NCBI RefSeq assembly: GCF_016918855.1
Contig: NZ_JADKYB010000009.1
Location: 281,872-345,871, forward strand
Source of the DNA: Actinacidiphila acididurans
GTDB taxonomy: Bacteria; Actinomycetota; Actinomycetes; Streptomycetales; Streptomycetaceae
Length of the DNA stretch: 64,000 nt
Reading direction: 5' to 3'
Shown here one piece after another: positions 54,801-63,785 of this stretch. The position numbers and the translations under genes were made by a program. Every line of letters starts with the position of its first letter. Position 1 is the stretch's first letter. The notes below the pieces were generated by a model. That model made no database searches, was not told the DNA's origin, and saw only the letters and a list, made by a program, of their open reading frames with translations.

Positions 54801-55529
54801 TCACGGGCGGGGGAGGCGGACTCCCCACGTGTACGCGAGATCGTCCAGCAGGATGTCCTCCAGCTCCCCCTCCCACAGCCCGTTCAGCAGCAGTGGAGCG
54901 GCCTCCAGCCGTTCGCAGATCACGAGGGCTTCGGGCTGGCCGACCGGGGCGTAGCGGCCGTGGGCGGCGGGTGCGCTGCCGGGCTCGTAGGCGCGCAGGA
55001 GTTCGGCCAGTCGCTCGCGGTGCGCCTCGGCGAACGCCTGAAGGCGCTGCGCGTAGCCGTCGCGTTCGTCCTCGCGTACGGCGCTGAGCGCCAGGTTGAG
55101 GATCTGGCGGGAGGCCTCGGCGGCGAAGAACTGGTCCGGGGTGGTCAGGGCCCATGGGCACCGCAGCGCCGCGGCCAGGACCTCGTCCGGATCGGGCGGT
55201 GGGACGTCGGCCGCCGCGGACGGCTGCTGCGCGGGCACCGCGGGCGCAGGCGCTGCCTGGCGCAGGCGGGTGAGGAGTTCGAGGCCTGTCTCGGCACGGG
55301 CGCGCTGCGCCGCGGTGCGGTCGGCGATGTCGGCCAGGAGGCGCGAGGCGTCCTTCACCCCGGCGAACCAGCCGTCGTCGAAGGCCGGGTCCGATCCGTG
55401 CGGCGCGCTGCTCTCCGACACCCAGGTGTGCGCCCCGGCCACCGCGCCGGCCTCCAGACGGGAGACCAGCTCGTCCGCCTCGGCTACCGGCACGCCCGCG
55501 CCGTCCAGCTGTCCGCGCCCGGGGATCAT
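54801..55529 (-). CDS. Hypothetical protein, 242 residues
   Basis: An acidic, Ala/Leu-rich protein: ADELVSRLEAGAVAGAHTWV, FDDGWFAGVKDASRLLADIA, PDQFFAAEASRQILNLALSA and ICERLEAAPLLLNGLWEGEL. Mostly helical with a Pro/Ala linker around residue 110. I chose ATG 55529; the frame is open upstream but with poor codon bias. No known domain is seen. Confidence 0.6.
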   Translation of the reverse strand: MIPGRGQLDGAGVPVAEADELVSRLEAGAVAGAHTWVSESSAPHGSDPAFDDGWFAGVKDASRLLADIADRTAAQRARAETGLELLTRLRQAAPAPAVPAQQPSAAADVPPPDPDEVLAAALRCPWALTTPDQFFAAEASRQILNLALSAVREDERDGYAQRLQAFAEAHRERLAELLRAYEPGSAPAAHGRYAPVGQPEALVICERLEAAPLLLNGLWEGELEDILLDDLAYTWGVRLPRP

Positions 55530-55889
55530 GATCGTTCTGCAGGGCTGTGACCTGGGCTGATCGTGTAGTTGGTTCGGTTGTTTTTGTGGTGGAGAGGGGG
55601 CTGGAGACTGGTGACGGCGTGGAGTTCCGTGGTGTGTGACCTGCATATTCATGAGATGTGGTCAGGTTCGCTGATCGGTTGATCACTCTCACCGAGTGGC
55701 TGAGAGGGTGCATCTGCTCAAGGTGGATGGGCTTGTCGCGCTCGGGGTCGCCGGCGTGCCGGAGCAGGCGCATCCTGAGCTCTTTCGGGAGTGGAGTCGA
55801 ACCCGGTCGGGGCCGGTCCGCGGGGACCGCTCCCGACCGGGCGACAGCGCCGCGGGTGAGGGCGGCGGGCGAGGCTTGCGTTCCGGGGC
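55530..55889. other. Gap, nothing recognised
   Basis: A plus-strand frame VRFADRLITLTEWLRGC near 55660 has some coding character but no convincing start or family. Otherwise empty. Confidence 0.35.
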
Positions 55890-58820
55890 TCAGGCGTGTG
55901 GCGGGGTGGTGGGCCAGGTGTTGGTGGGGGTCGGCCCGGTGTCGAGACTGTTGCGGTCGCCGGGGGCGGGGATCTGGAGGATGCCCAGGACGCCGCGTTG
56001 CGTGCAGCCCACGTACAGGGCGCGGCCGTAGGGTCCGGCCGGGTCGAAGAATCCGCTGGTGGCCAGGCAGGGTGTGGAGGTGGGGTCGAGCAGCTGGTGC
56101 CAGTGCTCGGTGAGGGCCGTGCCGCCGCCGGTGGTGCCAGGGTTGGCGGACAGGGTCATGAAGACGCCGTTGACGCCGACCGCGAACCGGGTTCCCGGCT
56201 CACCGGGGACGAAGACCATCGAGCGCAGCGGAGAGTCGTCGTCGTCGTAGACGCAGTTGCCCTTGCAGTGCGGCGGACTGGCCCCGTCGGCCAGGACCTT
56301 GGTGGTCAGTTCGGGCTGCAGGTGCCAGGTGGCACCGCCGTCGAGGGTCTCCTTGACCCCGTTCGCGTCCAGGATGTAGGCCACCTGGCTGTCGTAGGGG
56401 TCGGCGAAGAAGCGGTAGGCGTGGCATGCCTGGTCGGCCGGGCAGGGGGCGTCCGCGGCGTCCGCGGGTTGCTTGCAGCCGCCGGTCAGCGGGTCGTAGC
56501 CGGGCACCACGCAGATCCAGCGGGTGGGGCTGTCCGGGCGGTCGGCGACGTAGAGCTGGTCGGATTCCGAGGAGGCGAAGTCCGGGCCGCGGGATCCGAC
56601 CCAGAACAGGGTGCCGGTGTGCCCGCCGCTGGTCTGCAGTACGGCCCGCACGCCGGCCGGCAGTGCCGGGCCGACCCGGTGGAAGGATCCGCCGCCGGCG
56701 GCGCGGATGACGTAGGTGCCGGTGGAGTCGTTGTCGACGCCGACGACGTCCCCGAAGGGCACCGGGTTCTCGCCGGGCACGGTTTGGACGAGGTAGCGGT
56801 ATCCCTTGGTCCAGTCGGCGCCGACGCTGCCCTCGACGTCGCTCGGGAAGGTGTAGGTGTGGCCGCCGGGTGCCCCTGGGCCGAACGTTCCGGTCGCCGG
56901 GACGTTCCAGGTGGTGATGGACGGGCCGCGGTTGTGGTGGGCGATCACCCCGCCGAGCTGGTCGACCAGGGCGCCCTGGCAGTCGCCGCAGGTGCCGGCG
57001 AGGGTCCAGTCCTGGCCGCCGTTGTTGGACAGCCACGCGTCGTCGTCACGCCCGCCGACCCAGAGGATGGGCTGCTTGCCGCCGCCGCGGGAGTATCCGC
57101 CCAACCCGCCGCCGGGGTTGGTCGACAGACCCTTGGCCAGCGTCCAGTTCCGGCCGCAGTCGGTGCTGGTGGCCAGGCCGCCGTCGTCGGTCTGCACCAT
57201 GACCCCGGTGCCGGCGCAGTTGCCGAGGGCGGCGTTCCACGGGGTGACGGCGGATGTCGTCAGGTTCATGGAGAAGTTGGGGCTGACCGTGAAGGCGTGG
57301 CTGTCGGGGTGCAGGACGTCCGTCGGCAGGGTGTGGTTCTCGCGGTGGTCGAAGTTGTTGCTGCTGCAGGTGGCCGCCAGGGTGGCCGGGTTCACCAGGG
57401 TGCACTGGTCGCCGGGGTCGGGGCCGTCCAGCCGGTGCCAGGCGTACGGCGAGGTCGCGGGCGCGACGGCGGAGGCGAAGTAGGCGCCGTTGCCCATGAA
57501 CAGCAGGAAGCGGCCGTCCGGTTGTGCCTGTCCGGCCAGGGTCACCTCGCCGCTGCCGGCCGGTGCCTCGTTGCTCCCCTCACCGGTGCGCGGCGGCGAG
57601 GACAGGGCCCGTACGGTGGCGGTGTCGGCGTCGATCTGCAGGATCGTCGGTCCGCAGTAGCTGTCGGTGCACGGGCTGACCACGTGGTCGACGCCGCTCT
57701 GCGGGCAGCCCGCCTCGCCGCTGCCGCCGCAGTGCCGGAACTGGTAGCCGTTGTTGCCCCAGGCGAGCGCGTAGAGCCGGTCCGGGTGGGCCGGGTCGAC
57801 CGTCATCGCCTGGGAGCTGGAGATCATCGCTTCGTGCCGCCGTCTGTTGTCCGCGGCGGCGGAGGGCGTCCAGCAGATCAGCTGGGACAGCGCCGACGCC
57901 CCGGTCAGCACCGTACTCATATCGGTGAAGCTGGTCCCGCCGTCGGTGGCCCGCCACAGCCGGGCCCCGGAGTTGTCGCCGCACGCCCACACCGAACGCC
58001 GCCCGTCCTGGGTGCGCGGCCCGACCGCGATCCGGTAGGCCACGGACGGCTGCATGTTGACCCGCCAGGTCCCCCGGGCGCCGATCGCCGTCGGGTCGGC
58101 GCCGGATGTCGGCGGCGCGGACGGCGGGATACCGCCGACCGTCGAATAGGCGACCCCGCAGCCGGCACTCGCCCACAGCTTGGTGGGATCGTCGGGGGCG
58201 AACAGCACCTGCTCGATCGGCTGGTTCGTCACCCCCGGCAGCCCGCCGGTCTTGCACTGCTGCTGGAACACCAGCTCCCACGTGACGCCGCCGTCCTCAG
58301 TGCGGTACACCCCGTCGCGTTCCGGGCTGTGCTGGTCGTTGACCGTGCCCACGAACACCAGATCGGGGTCGGTGGGCGATACGGCGATACTGCGGATCGT
58401 CTGCGACCCCAGCCGGCAGCCCGACGTCGGCTTCCAGCCGGCCGGGCAGACGGCCGCGCCGTCACCGGGCTGCGGCTGCTCCATCTGCTGCCACGACACG
58501 CCCATGTCGTCCGATCGCCACAGCCCCGCGTGATCGGCCCCGGCGTAGATCCGGCTCCCGTCCGCCGAGGTGGCCACGCTGATGACCCGGCCCATCGGAC
58601 CGCCCCGGAACGCACCCGTGGAGTTCTCCGTTCGCGGACTTCCGTCGAAGATCCCCACGGCCAGGCCACCGCGCAGGTTCACCGGATTGCACGCGGCCAG
58701 CAGCAGACCGCACAGCATGATCGCTGACGCGGCCATCGTCACCCGGCGATCGCGTAACCAGCGCGGACCCGACCGCCCCGACCGGCCCGACCGGCTCCGC
58801 GCATCCCACCGACCCCTCAT
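55890..58820 (-). CDS. Large BNR/sialidase-type repeat lipoprotein
   Basis: A 976-residue exported lipoprotein with lipobox LLAAC (Cys about residue 44), preceded by an Arg/Ser-rich n-region. The rest is a beta-propeller of BNR/Asp-box or VPS10/sortilin type: IYAGADHAGLWRSDDMGVSW, DGVYRTEDGGVTWELVF, GLATSTDCGRNWTLAKGL, ALYVGCTQRGVLGILQIP. No sialidase arginine triad is evident, so it may bind rather than cleave glycans. Start ATG 58820; a GTG near 58742 is possible. Extracellular, membrane-tethered. Confidence 0.82.
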   Translation of the reverse strand: MRGRWDARSRSGRSGRSGPRWLRDRRVTMAASAIMLCGLLLAACNPVNLRGGLAVGIFDGSPRTENSTGAFRGGPMGRVISVATSADGSRIYAGADHAGLWRSDDMGVSWQQMEQPQPGDGAAVCPAGWKPTSGCRLGSQTIRSIAVSPTDPDLVFVGTVNDQHSPERDGVYRTEDGGVTWELVFQQQCKTGGLPGVTNQPIEQVLFAPDDPTKLWASAGCGVAYSTVGGIPPSAPPTSGADPTAIGARGTWRVNMQPSVAYRIAVGPRTQDGRRSVWACGDNSGARLWRATDGGTSFTDMSTVLTGASALSQLICWTPSAAADNRRRHEAMISSSQAMTVDPAHPDRLYALAWGNNGYQFRHCGGSGEAGCPQSGVDHVVSPCTDSYCGPTILQIDADTATVRALSSPPRTGEGSNEAPAGSGEVTLAGQAQPDGRFLLFMGNGAYFASAVAPATSPYAWHRLDGPDPGDQCTLVNPATLAATCSSNNFDHRENHTLPTDVLHPDSHAFTVSPNFSMNLTTSAVTPWNAALGNCAGTGVMVQTDDGGLATSTDCGRNWTLAKGLSTNPGGGLGGYSRGGGKQPILWVGGRDDDAWLSNNGGQDWTLAGTCGDCQGALVDQLGGVIAHHNRGPSITTWNVPATGTFGPGAPGGHTYTFPSDVEGSVGADWTKGYRYLVQTVPGENPVPFGDVVGVDNDSTGTYVIRAAGGGSFHRVGPALPAGVRAVLQTSGGHTGTLFWVGSRGPDFASSESDQLYVADRPDSPTRWICVVPGYDPLTGGCKQPADAADAPCPADQACHAYRFFADPYDSQVAYILDANGVKETLDGGATWHLQPELTTKVLADGASPPHCKGNCVYDDDDSPLRSMVFVPGEPGTRFAVGVNGVFMTLSANPGTTGGGTALTEHWHQLLDPTSTPCLATSGFFDPAGPYGRALYVGCTQRGVLGILQIPAPGDRNSLDTGPTPTNTWPTTPPHA

Positions 58821-59467
58821 CGACCAGCACCACCTTCCCGGCGTGGAACATCGAGCTTTCCCCTCCTGGCCGGACGCGCGGGTGCCCGCCGGCCGAAGGA
58901 CGAGGGAAGGCTCGCAGACCGCTCTGGACGACGACTGGACGTCAGTCGGGCCGGGTCATGAGCCGCCTCCGGCGGGCCGGCGCGCGGGCGACCTGGGCCG
59001 GCAGCCAGCGCGGGTGCCCGGTCGGGCCGCCGGTGCTCCGCCGAGCGCCGCACCGCTCCTTGCGGGCACCACGTACGAGCTGACGAGACACGAAGGTCGA
59101 GGGCCGCGTCTCGCGTTCTTCTACCGGCCTGGGCGGCTGCGCCTGGCCTTCGTATCAGCTCGGTTGGGTCGTCGGGGTGGGGGCGCCCGCTGGGCGCTGG
59201 GGGAGCACCGGGAAGCCACCGTTGCCCGCGCGGCGTGCCCGGCGTCACCTACTGCCGCGACATCGCCGACATCCACCAGGCCCTGATCGGCCTCGCCCAG
59301 GAAGGCCGGCGCCGGATCCGCCTCGCGGAGGAGCTGAGCGACGACGTCCTCGCCCCACATCCCCACCGCTGTGCTGGCTTGTTCTGGCGTACCGCTCACA
59401 GGCAGGGATTCCTGTGCTACTCGAGATGTGCCCGCTGCGGGACAGACCAGACGGCAGGTGAAAGGTC
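58821..59467. other. Gap with no intact gene
   Basis: Promoter side of the lipoprotein gene plus degraded sequence. A plus-strand frame DIADIHQALIGLAQEGRRRI then RLAEELSDDVLAPHP (59260-59360) has coding-like codons but no recognised family or start. Confidence 0.35.
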
Positions 59468-59503
59468 CCGTACGAGCTGGTGCCATGACGCCAGCTCGTA
59501 CGG
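59468..59503 (-). terminator. Terminator hairpin
   Basis: Perfect 13-bp stem CCGTACGAGCTGG / CCAGCTCGTACGG with a 10-base loop, starting 9 bases beyond the stop of the leftward small gene at 59512. Confidence 0.8.
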
Positions 59504-59511
59504 AGATGTGC

Positions 59512-59715
59512 TCAGGACCGGTCTTGAATCCAGACCACCATGACGGTGATCAGGGCGCCGCCAGCCGCAGTGGCTGCGCCCCGGACCAGTGAGAGCCCGG
59601 CCTCGGCGGCTACCTGTCGGAGACGTTCCCTCCACCGGCTTCGCGCGGGTTGCCCTTGCTGCTCCGGAGGGGGTTCCAGAGCCGCGAACTTGGCTTTACG
59701 CTCGGTCTCGGACAC
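59512..59715 (-). CDS. Small C-terminally anchored membrane protein
   Basis: Sixty-seven residues from GTG 59715, preceded by AAGGAG at ideal distance. The N-terminal half is polar (ETERKAKFAALEPPPEQQGQ); a single helix near the C-terminus (LVRGAATAAGGALITVMVVW) ends in IQDRS, so it is a tail-anchored-like protein. It is divergent from the SSB-tail protein at 60062. Confidence 0.65.
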   Translation of the reverse strand: MSETERKAKFAALEPPPEQQGQPARSRWRERLRQVAAEAGLSLVRGAATAAGGALITVMVVWIQDRS

Positions 59716-60061
59716 GAGCTGCTCCTTGGCGTGAGTGGTTTGGTCATCTGCTGACGGCTCCCTGCGCACCAGGGGGCCGTCGCCGTTTCGGCGACGACTC
59801 AGCCGCCGTCCACTATCTGAGACGTTCTGTTGTCCTCAAGGTGGACGAGCACCAACGAAAGCATCTCTAAACCTGCTCTGACCAGCGGAAACGTGTGATT
59901 GCTGAAAGAGGTTTTCCCAGGTTTATGAGTGTCAGATGAGCATCATCGCGAGTCTCATGGCGGTTGTCATGTGTCTAAGAGAGCAGTCACAGGGCGTCCA
60001 TTGGTGCTTATATGTGTTTTCGCAGGTGTAAGTAGGCTGACGCTGGGAGGAGTTGGCGAAG
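59716..60061. other. Divergent promoter region, relatively AT-rich
   Basis: This stretch, especially 59870-60050, is visibly richer in A/T than the rest of the window (GCTTATATGTGTTTTCGCAG, GGTTTATGAGTGTCAGATG). It must hold promoters for the small leftward gene and the rightward HTH/SSB-tail gene. Composition hints at separate origin. Confidence 0.5.
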
Positions 60062-60577
60062 ATGCCTCGGATGCTCCGGATGCCATCAAAGGAAGAGCTG
60101 CCGCCGGGGACAAGGCGGGCTTTCGTGGAAGAGCTGTTCCTCCATTTCCGGGCCGCTGGCCGCCCCCGGCTTCCGCGCATCGTCGCCGCGATCGCTGCTC
60201 TTCCCGATGCGCCGCGAGCCAGCAGAGAGACCGTCCGTCGGCTCCTGAAAGGCGAGACGATCAGCCAGTGGCAGACCGTCGACGCTCTGCTGCAGGCCCT
60301 GTCGGCCATGGCCAATCAGGATCCTGACCGCCAGCGCACCGACGACTACGACGACGAGACCACCTACCGAAGCTACCTACGCCAGCTTTGGAACAACGAC
60401 ATCGACGGCGTCGAAGAGGAAACCGCTGCTCTAGAAATGGACGATCCGTGGGCGACCTCGCAAGTCACACCGCCGCGCCGCCCGGGAGGATATGCCCCGC
60501 CCAGTGACCCCTGGGCGACCTCGCAGTCCAAGCCAACAGCGCCGACGCAGACGTACTCAGACGAGCCACCCTTCTGA
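60062..60577 (+). CDS. HTH-like protein with an SSB-type C-terminal tail
   Basis: A 171-residue protein, ATG 60062 behind GGGAGGAG. Residues ~1-90 resemble the helical N-terminal domain of streptomycete regulators and NACHT proteins (PPGTRRAFVEELFLHF, RASRETVRRLLKGETISQWQ, TVDALLQALSAMA). After an acidic segment the C-terminus reads DDPWATSQ, a Pro/Gly spacer, SDPWATSQ, then YSDEPPF at the very end. DDPWAT and the terminal YSDEPPF are the linker and tip of streptomycete single-stranded-DNA-binding protein SsbA, which recruits repair and replication enzymes. No OB fold is present. It likely binds SSB-interacting proteins. Confidence 0.8.
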   Translation: MPRMLRMPSKEELPPGTRRAFVEELFLHFRAAGRPRLPRIVAAIAALPDAPRASRETVRRLLKGETISQWQTVDALLQALSAMANQDPDRQRTDDYDDETTYRSYLRQLWNNDIDGVEEETAALEMDDPWATSQVTPPRRPGGYAPPSDPWATSQSKPTAPTQTYSDEPPF

Positions 60578-60651
60578 CGCAGCTCACACTGCACCTTCCC
60601 GCCGGTCTGGTGTTCTGACTGACTGGTCGCTACACCTGGAGCCCCCCTTGA

Positions 60652-60777
60652 ATGGGCCACTCTGCTGTGCGGCGACCCGCGGAGATGGGCTGGGAAGAGA
60701 TGTTGGACGTCTTCTCGGCACAGACGCCGTTCGATCGGTCAGCCGTCATCTGGGTCTCGGAGACGGACCATAGGTGA
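60652..60777 (+). CDS. Possible 41-residue protein
   Basis: ATG 60652 opens a frame with coding-like content, MGHSAVRRPAEMGWEEMLDV then FSAQTPFDRSAVIWVSETDH, stop at 60777, with GGAG 12 bases upstream. It lies 74 bases after the SSB-tail gene and could be cotranscribed. No family is recognised. Confidence 0.35.
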   Translation: MGHSAVRRPAEMGWEEMLDVFSAQTPFDRSAVIWVSETDHR

Positions 60778-60825
60778 CGTAACCTGCCGTCAATCCCACC
60801 CGGCCCTTTTGCCGTCCAGGTGCTG

Positions 60826-63351
60826 TTACCAGCGCATGCCGATGGCGTCGAGTTCCGCGCGGCGCTCGGGGCTGAGCTTGTCGGCCCGCCTGCGGGCGTT
60901 GTCCAGGAACATGCCGATCTTGTGTTCGACCCCGTCCACGACTTCCACGGCCTTCCTGGACGGCTGCAGGTGGCCCTCGCGGGCGTGGAACTGGCGGGCG
61001 GCCGCGAGGTTGGCCGCCCACTTGTCGGCTTGCGTGCGGGGTGCTGGCGGCCGCTCAGACGCCTCCGCCGGGGTGAGGTGGAGCATGTTCTCCAGCATCC
61101 ACTGCTGCGCGGGCAGCAGCTGGTCCCAGTCCAGGCGCTGTGCCTGTACCCACGCCCCGAGATCCTCGCCTTGCAAGGTCATCTGCCCGGGAGCGGTGGG
61201 CAGCGCGGTGCCGGCCTCGATGAGGTTGCGGCACAGCTTGTAGCAGCGCTGCCAGACGACCGGCCAGGCCGGGCACCAGCTCGGGTCGATCGCCTCCAGG
61301 GCGTCGCGGCGCTCTTCGGTCAGCGCCCCGGCGGTGGAGCCGACCGGCAGGCCGGCCTCGCGCCGCGCCTCGATCTCCGCCAGCTTCCGACCGGCCGTCC
61401 TCAAATTCTTGGTCCAGACCCCCACAGGGTGTCCGTTCCACACCGCCGTGGTGGGCGGGAGCAGGTGCCCGTGCTCGGCCGCCCACCCCTGCGCTGCTGA
61501 CAGCCCCTCCTGAAAAGCGACGTCCCAATGCGACCACACCATCTGCAACTCTTCGAGTTCCTTGGCGCGCGAGGGCTTCATCTCACCCGCATTGAAGAAC
61601 CGTCGCTGATCGGCAATCCACGTCCCCAGCGGAAAGTCTGCGGGCTGCCAGTCCTCCGGCGTGGTGAAGCTGTACGGGACTTTCAGATCGCCGTTCTCTT
61701 TCACGTACCGGGTCGCGGCCTGGATTCCCTGACGCCAGTACGTGTTTTCCGGCTGGAGAATCCGGAGTTTCATGAACTGCGCCAAGATGGCCGGGTCACG
61801 CGGGGTGGAGAACTGAAGCATGTTCTGCGCGGGGGCCGACGTGGCACCCTCCTTACCCCGTCCGGCCGCCTTGATCTGCGCCGCCGACGGCTTCCGGCTC
61901 CGGCTGTTCGACTGCTGCTCCGCCAAGGCTTCGATGGTGTCCGTGTCGTGACTACGCAGCGCAGCCAGGACCTTGGCCAGCCCGTTGTACCCCTTGGACG
62001 TGAGCATGGCGTCCGGGTCCTCGTCCTTGCCGAGGAAAACCGGCACAATCAGGCTGGCCATCTTGCCTTCTCCCGGTCGCATGCGCAGCGCCCGGCCGAC
62101 GATCTGAAGGATGTCCACGGCCGACCCGCGTACGTCGCCGAAATACACGCTGTCACATCCCGGCGTATCGACGCCTTCGCCGAGAATCCGAACACTGGAA
62201 AGCAGCCGCAGGCGCATCGGGACCAGGTCACCCTCGTGCAACTCGCCGACCGGGTCCGCGAACGTGGCCAGCGTCGCCTTGCGGCGCTTGGGCGTGTGCT
62301 CCCCGCACAGCCACGACGCCCACACCCGCTCGGGCTCGGGGTAGGTCTCCGGGTCGTCCTCCCACAGGCGGCGGGCCACGGCCGGCACCCCGGCCGCCAT
62401 CGCTTCGGCCTCGCTGGTCCGGTAGTGGAACGTGAGCATCCTGCGCAGGCCACGCTCGGCGGCGGTCTTCACCGCAGCGGTCTGCAACGCGGCGAGCCGG
62501 GAGCCCCGTACGTTGTCCGATCTGGCCTCGATCCCCAGCAGCGCGGCCGCCTGGAGCTCCGGGTCGGTGACGTCCACGCACACCACCTGATACGCCGCCA
62601 CCAGGCCCATGTCCCGGGCATGGGAGAGCGTCAGCTTGTACGCGACCTCACCAAACAGGCTGGTGGGACTGTCTTCCATGCTGGCCACCAACACTGGGGC
62701 GCCGCGGCCCTCTTCGGCCTCCGGGGCTTCCCAGACGCGCGGCGTGGCGGTCATGTAGAGCCGCCGGTCGGCGGGGATCCGGATGTTGTCGTGGATCGCC
62801 GCCCACGGCTTCGAACCCCGACCACTGGTCCGGTGCGCCTCGTCGACGACCACCAGCGACCACGGCGCGAGGCCGGCCTCATGCGCCCGCTGGAGCGTGC
62901 CCAGCCCCACGCTGGCGTACGTGGCGAACACCGTCACCTGCTCCAGACCGCGCGTCCACGCCACCAGCTCGTCCACGTCCGTCGTGCACGCCAGCCCCCC
63001 AGCCTCCTCCGCCCGCAGCGAGCAGATCCCGTAGAACGGTCCCGTACGCCCGCCGGCCCGCCACGCGGCCGCCATCTGCGTCAGCAAATCCAGAGTCGGC
63101 ACCAGAACCAATACCCGACCCGCCCGCAATTTCCGCGCAGTCAGCACCGCCATAAAGGTTTTCCCTGAGCCGGTCGCCGCAAGGACCTGCGTCCGTAGAC
63201 CCTGCGCGGGCATTTCCTGGCCCGGCTGCAATTCAAGTTTCCGCACCGCCGCATCGGACGCCTCGACCTGATGCGGAAGTGGATCCATCTCGATAACCGC
63301 GCTTCTGGATTCGACTTTGACTACCGCCACCATGGTTTTGACGCTCCCCAT
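60826..63351 (-). CDS. DEAD/DEAH-box helicase with C-terminal helicase-associated (HA) domains
   Basis: An 841-residue superfamily 2 ATPase. Walker A is AATGSGKTFMAV, DEAH is VVVDEAHRTSGRG, motif III TATPRVW, motifs V/VI region EGVDTPGCDSVYFGDVRGSA and QIVGRALRMRPGEGK. The last ~300 residues contain several HA repeats (DFPLGTWIADQRRFFNAGEM, GHPVGVWTKNLRTAGRKLAE, HLQPSRKAVEVVDGVEHKIG). HA helicases are abundant on actinobacterial accessory DNA and are suspected to act in DNA transfer or defence. ATG 63351 used; ATG 63333 with GGGGAG upstream is equally good. Remnants of the same HA end occur at 29.4, 37.1 and 41.0 kb. Confidence 0.9.
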   Translation of the reverse strand: MGSVKTMVAVVKVESRSAVIEMDPLPHQVEASDAAVRKLELQPGQEMPAQGLRTQVLAATGSGKTFMAVLTARKLRAGRVLVLVPTLDLLTQMAAAWRAGGRTGPFYGICSLRAEEAGGLACTTDVDELVAWTRGLEQVTVFATYASVGLGTLQRAHEAGLAPWSLVVVDEAHRTSGRGSKPWAAIHDNIRIPADRRLYMTATPRVWEAPEAEEGRGAPVLVASMEDSPTSLFGEVAYKLTLSHARDMGLVAAYQVVCVDVTDPELQAAALLGIEARSDNVRGSRLAALQTAAVKTAAERGLRRMLTFHYRTSEAEAMAAGVPAVARRLWEDDPETYPEPERVWASWLCGEHTPKRRKATLATFADPVGELHEGDLVPMRLRLLSSVRILGEGVDTPGCDSVYFGDVRGSAVDILQIVGRALRMRPGEGKMASLIVPVFLGKDEDPDAMLTSKGYNGLAKVLAALRSHDTDTIEALAEQQSNSRSRKPSAAQIKAAGRGKEGATSAPAQNMLQFSTPRDPAILAQFMKLRILQPENTYWRQGIQAATRYVKENGDLKVPYSFTTPEDWQPADFPLGTWIADQRRFFNAGEMKPSRAKELEELQMVWSHWDVAFQEGLSAAQGWAAEHGHLLPPTTAVWNGHPVGVWTKNLRTAGRKLAEIEARREAGLPVGSTAGALTEERRDALEAIDPSWCPAWPVVWQRCYKLCRNLIEAGTALPTAPGQMTLQGEDLGAWVQAQRLDWDQLLPAQQWMLENMLHLTPAEASERPPAPRTQADKWAANLAAARQFHAREGHLQPSRKAVEVVDGVEHKIGMFLDNARRRADKLSPERRAELDAIGMRW

Positions 63352-63530
63352 CCCGGGACGATGCGTGACCCCGGGCGGGTGCGCTCCGGGGGGAGTGTCT
63401 GAGTCCAGAGTCTAGCGCACCTCTGACTTGACGCATCCTCCGTAAGCTTCACGTCGATACCGCTGGAAGCCGATCCCTCTTCCGGTCCGCGCGGGTTCGC
63501 TCCGGGCCGCGGTGGGTGGAGACTTACCGC

Positions 63531-63785
63531 ATGGACATGGGGCGGGAATCCCGGTGGGACAAGGACGCGATGACAGTGGAGATCGTGTTTGCACTGGTCA
63601 CTGCGGCAGTACTGGGTGCGGCTGTGTTCGCTGTCGCCTTCGGTGTCGCCGTAGTGGTTGGACTGGGGGAGCCGGCCGGGAACGGCCTGCTGACGACCGG
63701 GGGTGTTGCCGGTTTTGTTGCGGCGGTGTGGCGGGTGGTGCGAGTGCTGCACAGGTTTGATGCGCAGCGCCGCTCCGGCACCTGA
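63531..63785 (+). CDS. Small membrane protein, divergent from the helicase
   Basis: Eighty-four residues from ATG 63531: a polar N-terminus (MDMGRESRWDKDAM), a long hydrophobic helix (FALVTAAVLGAAVFAVAFGV), a second short one (LTTGGVAGFVAAVWRVVRVL) and a basic tail. GGTGGAG lies about 11 bases upstream. No family is recognised. Confidence 0.6.
   Translation: MDMGRESRWDKDAMTVEIVFALVTAAVLGAAVFAVAFGVAVVVGLGEPAGNGLLTTGGVAGFVAAVWRVVRVLHRFDAQRRSGT

Noticed and set aside
55896..58727. Long plus-strand frame opposite the BNR lipoprotein
   Set aside because: Antisense shadow rich in Gly, Arg and Val; the minus strand has lipobox, repeats and correct codon bias.
61528..63168. 546-codon plus-strand frame opposite the helicase
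   Set aside because: Antisense shadow; composition and lack of motifs contrast with the clear helicase motifs on the minus strand.
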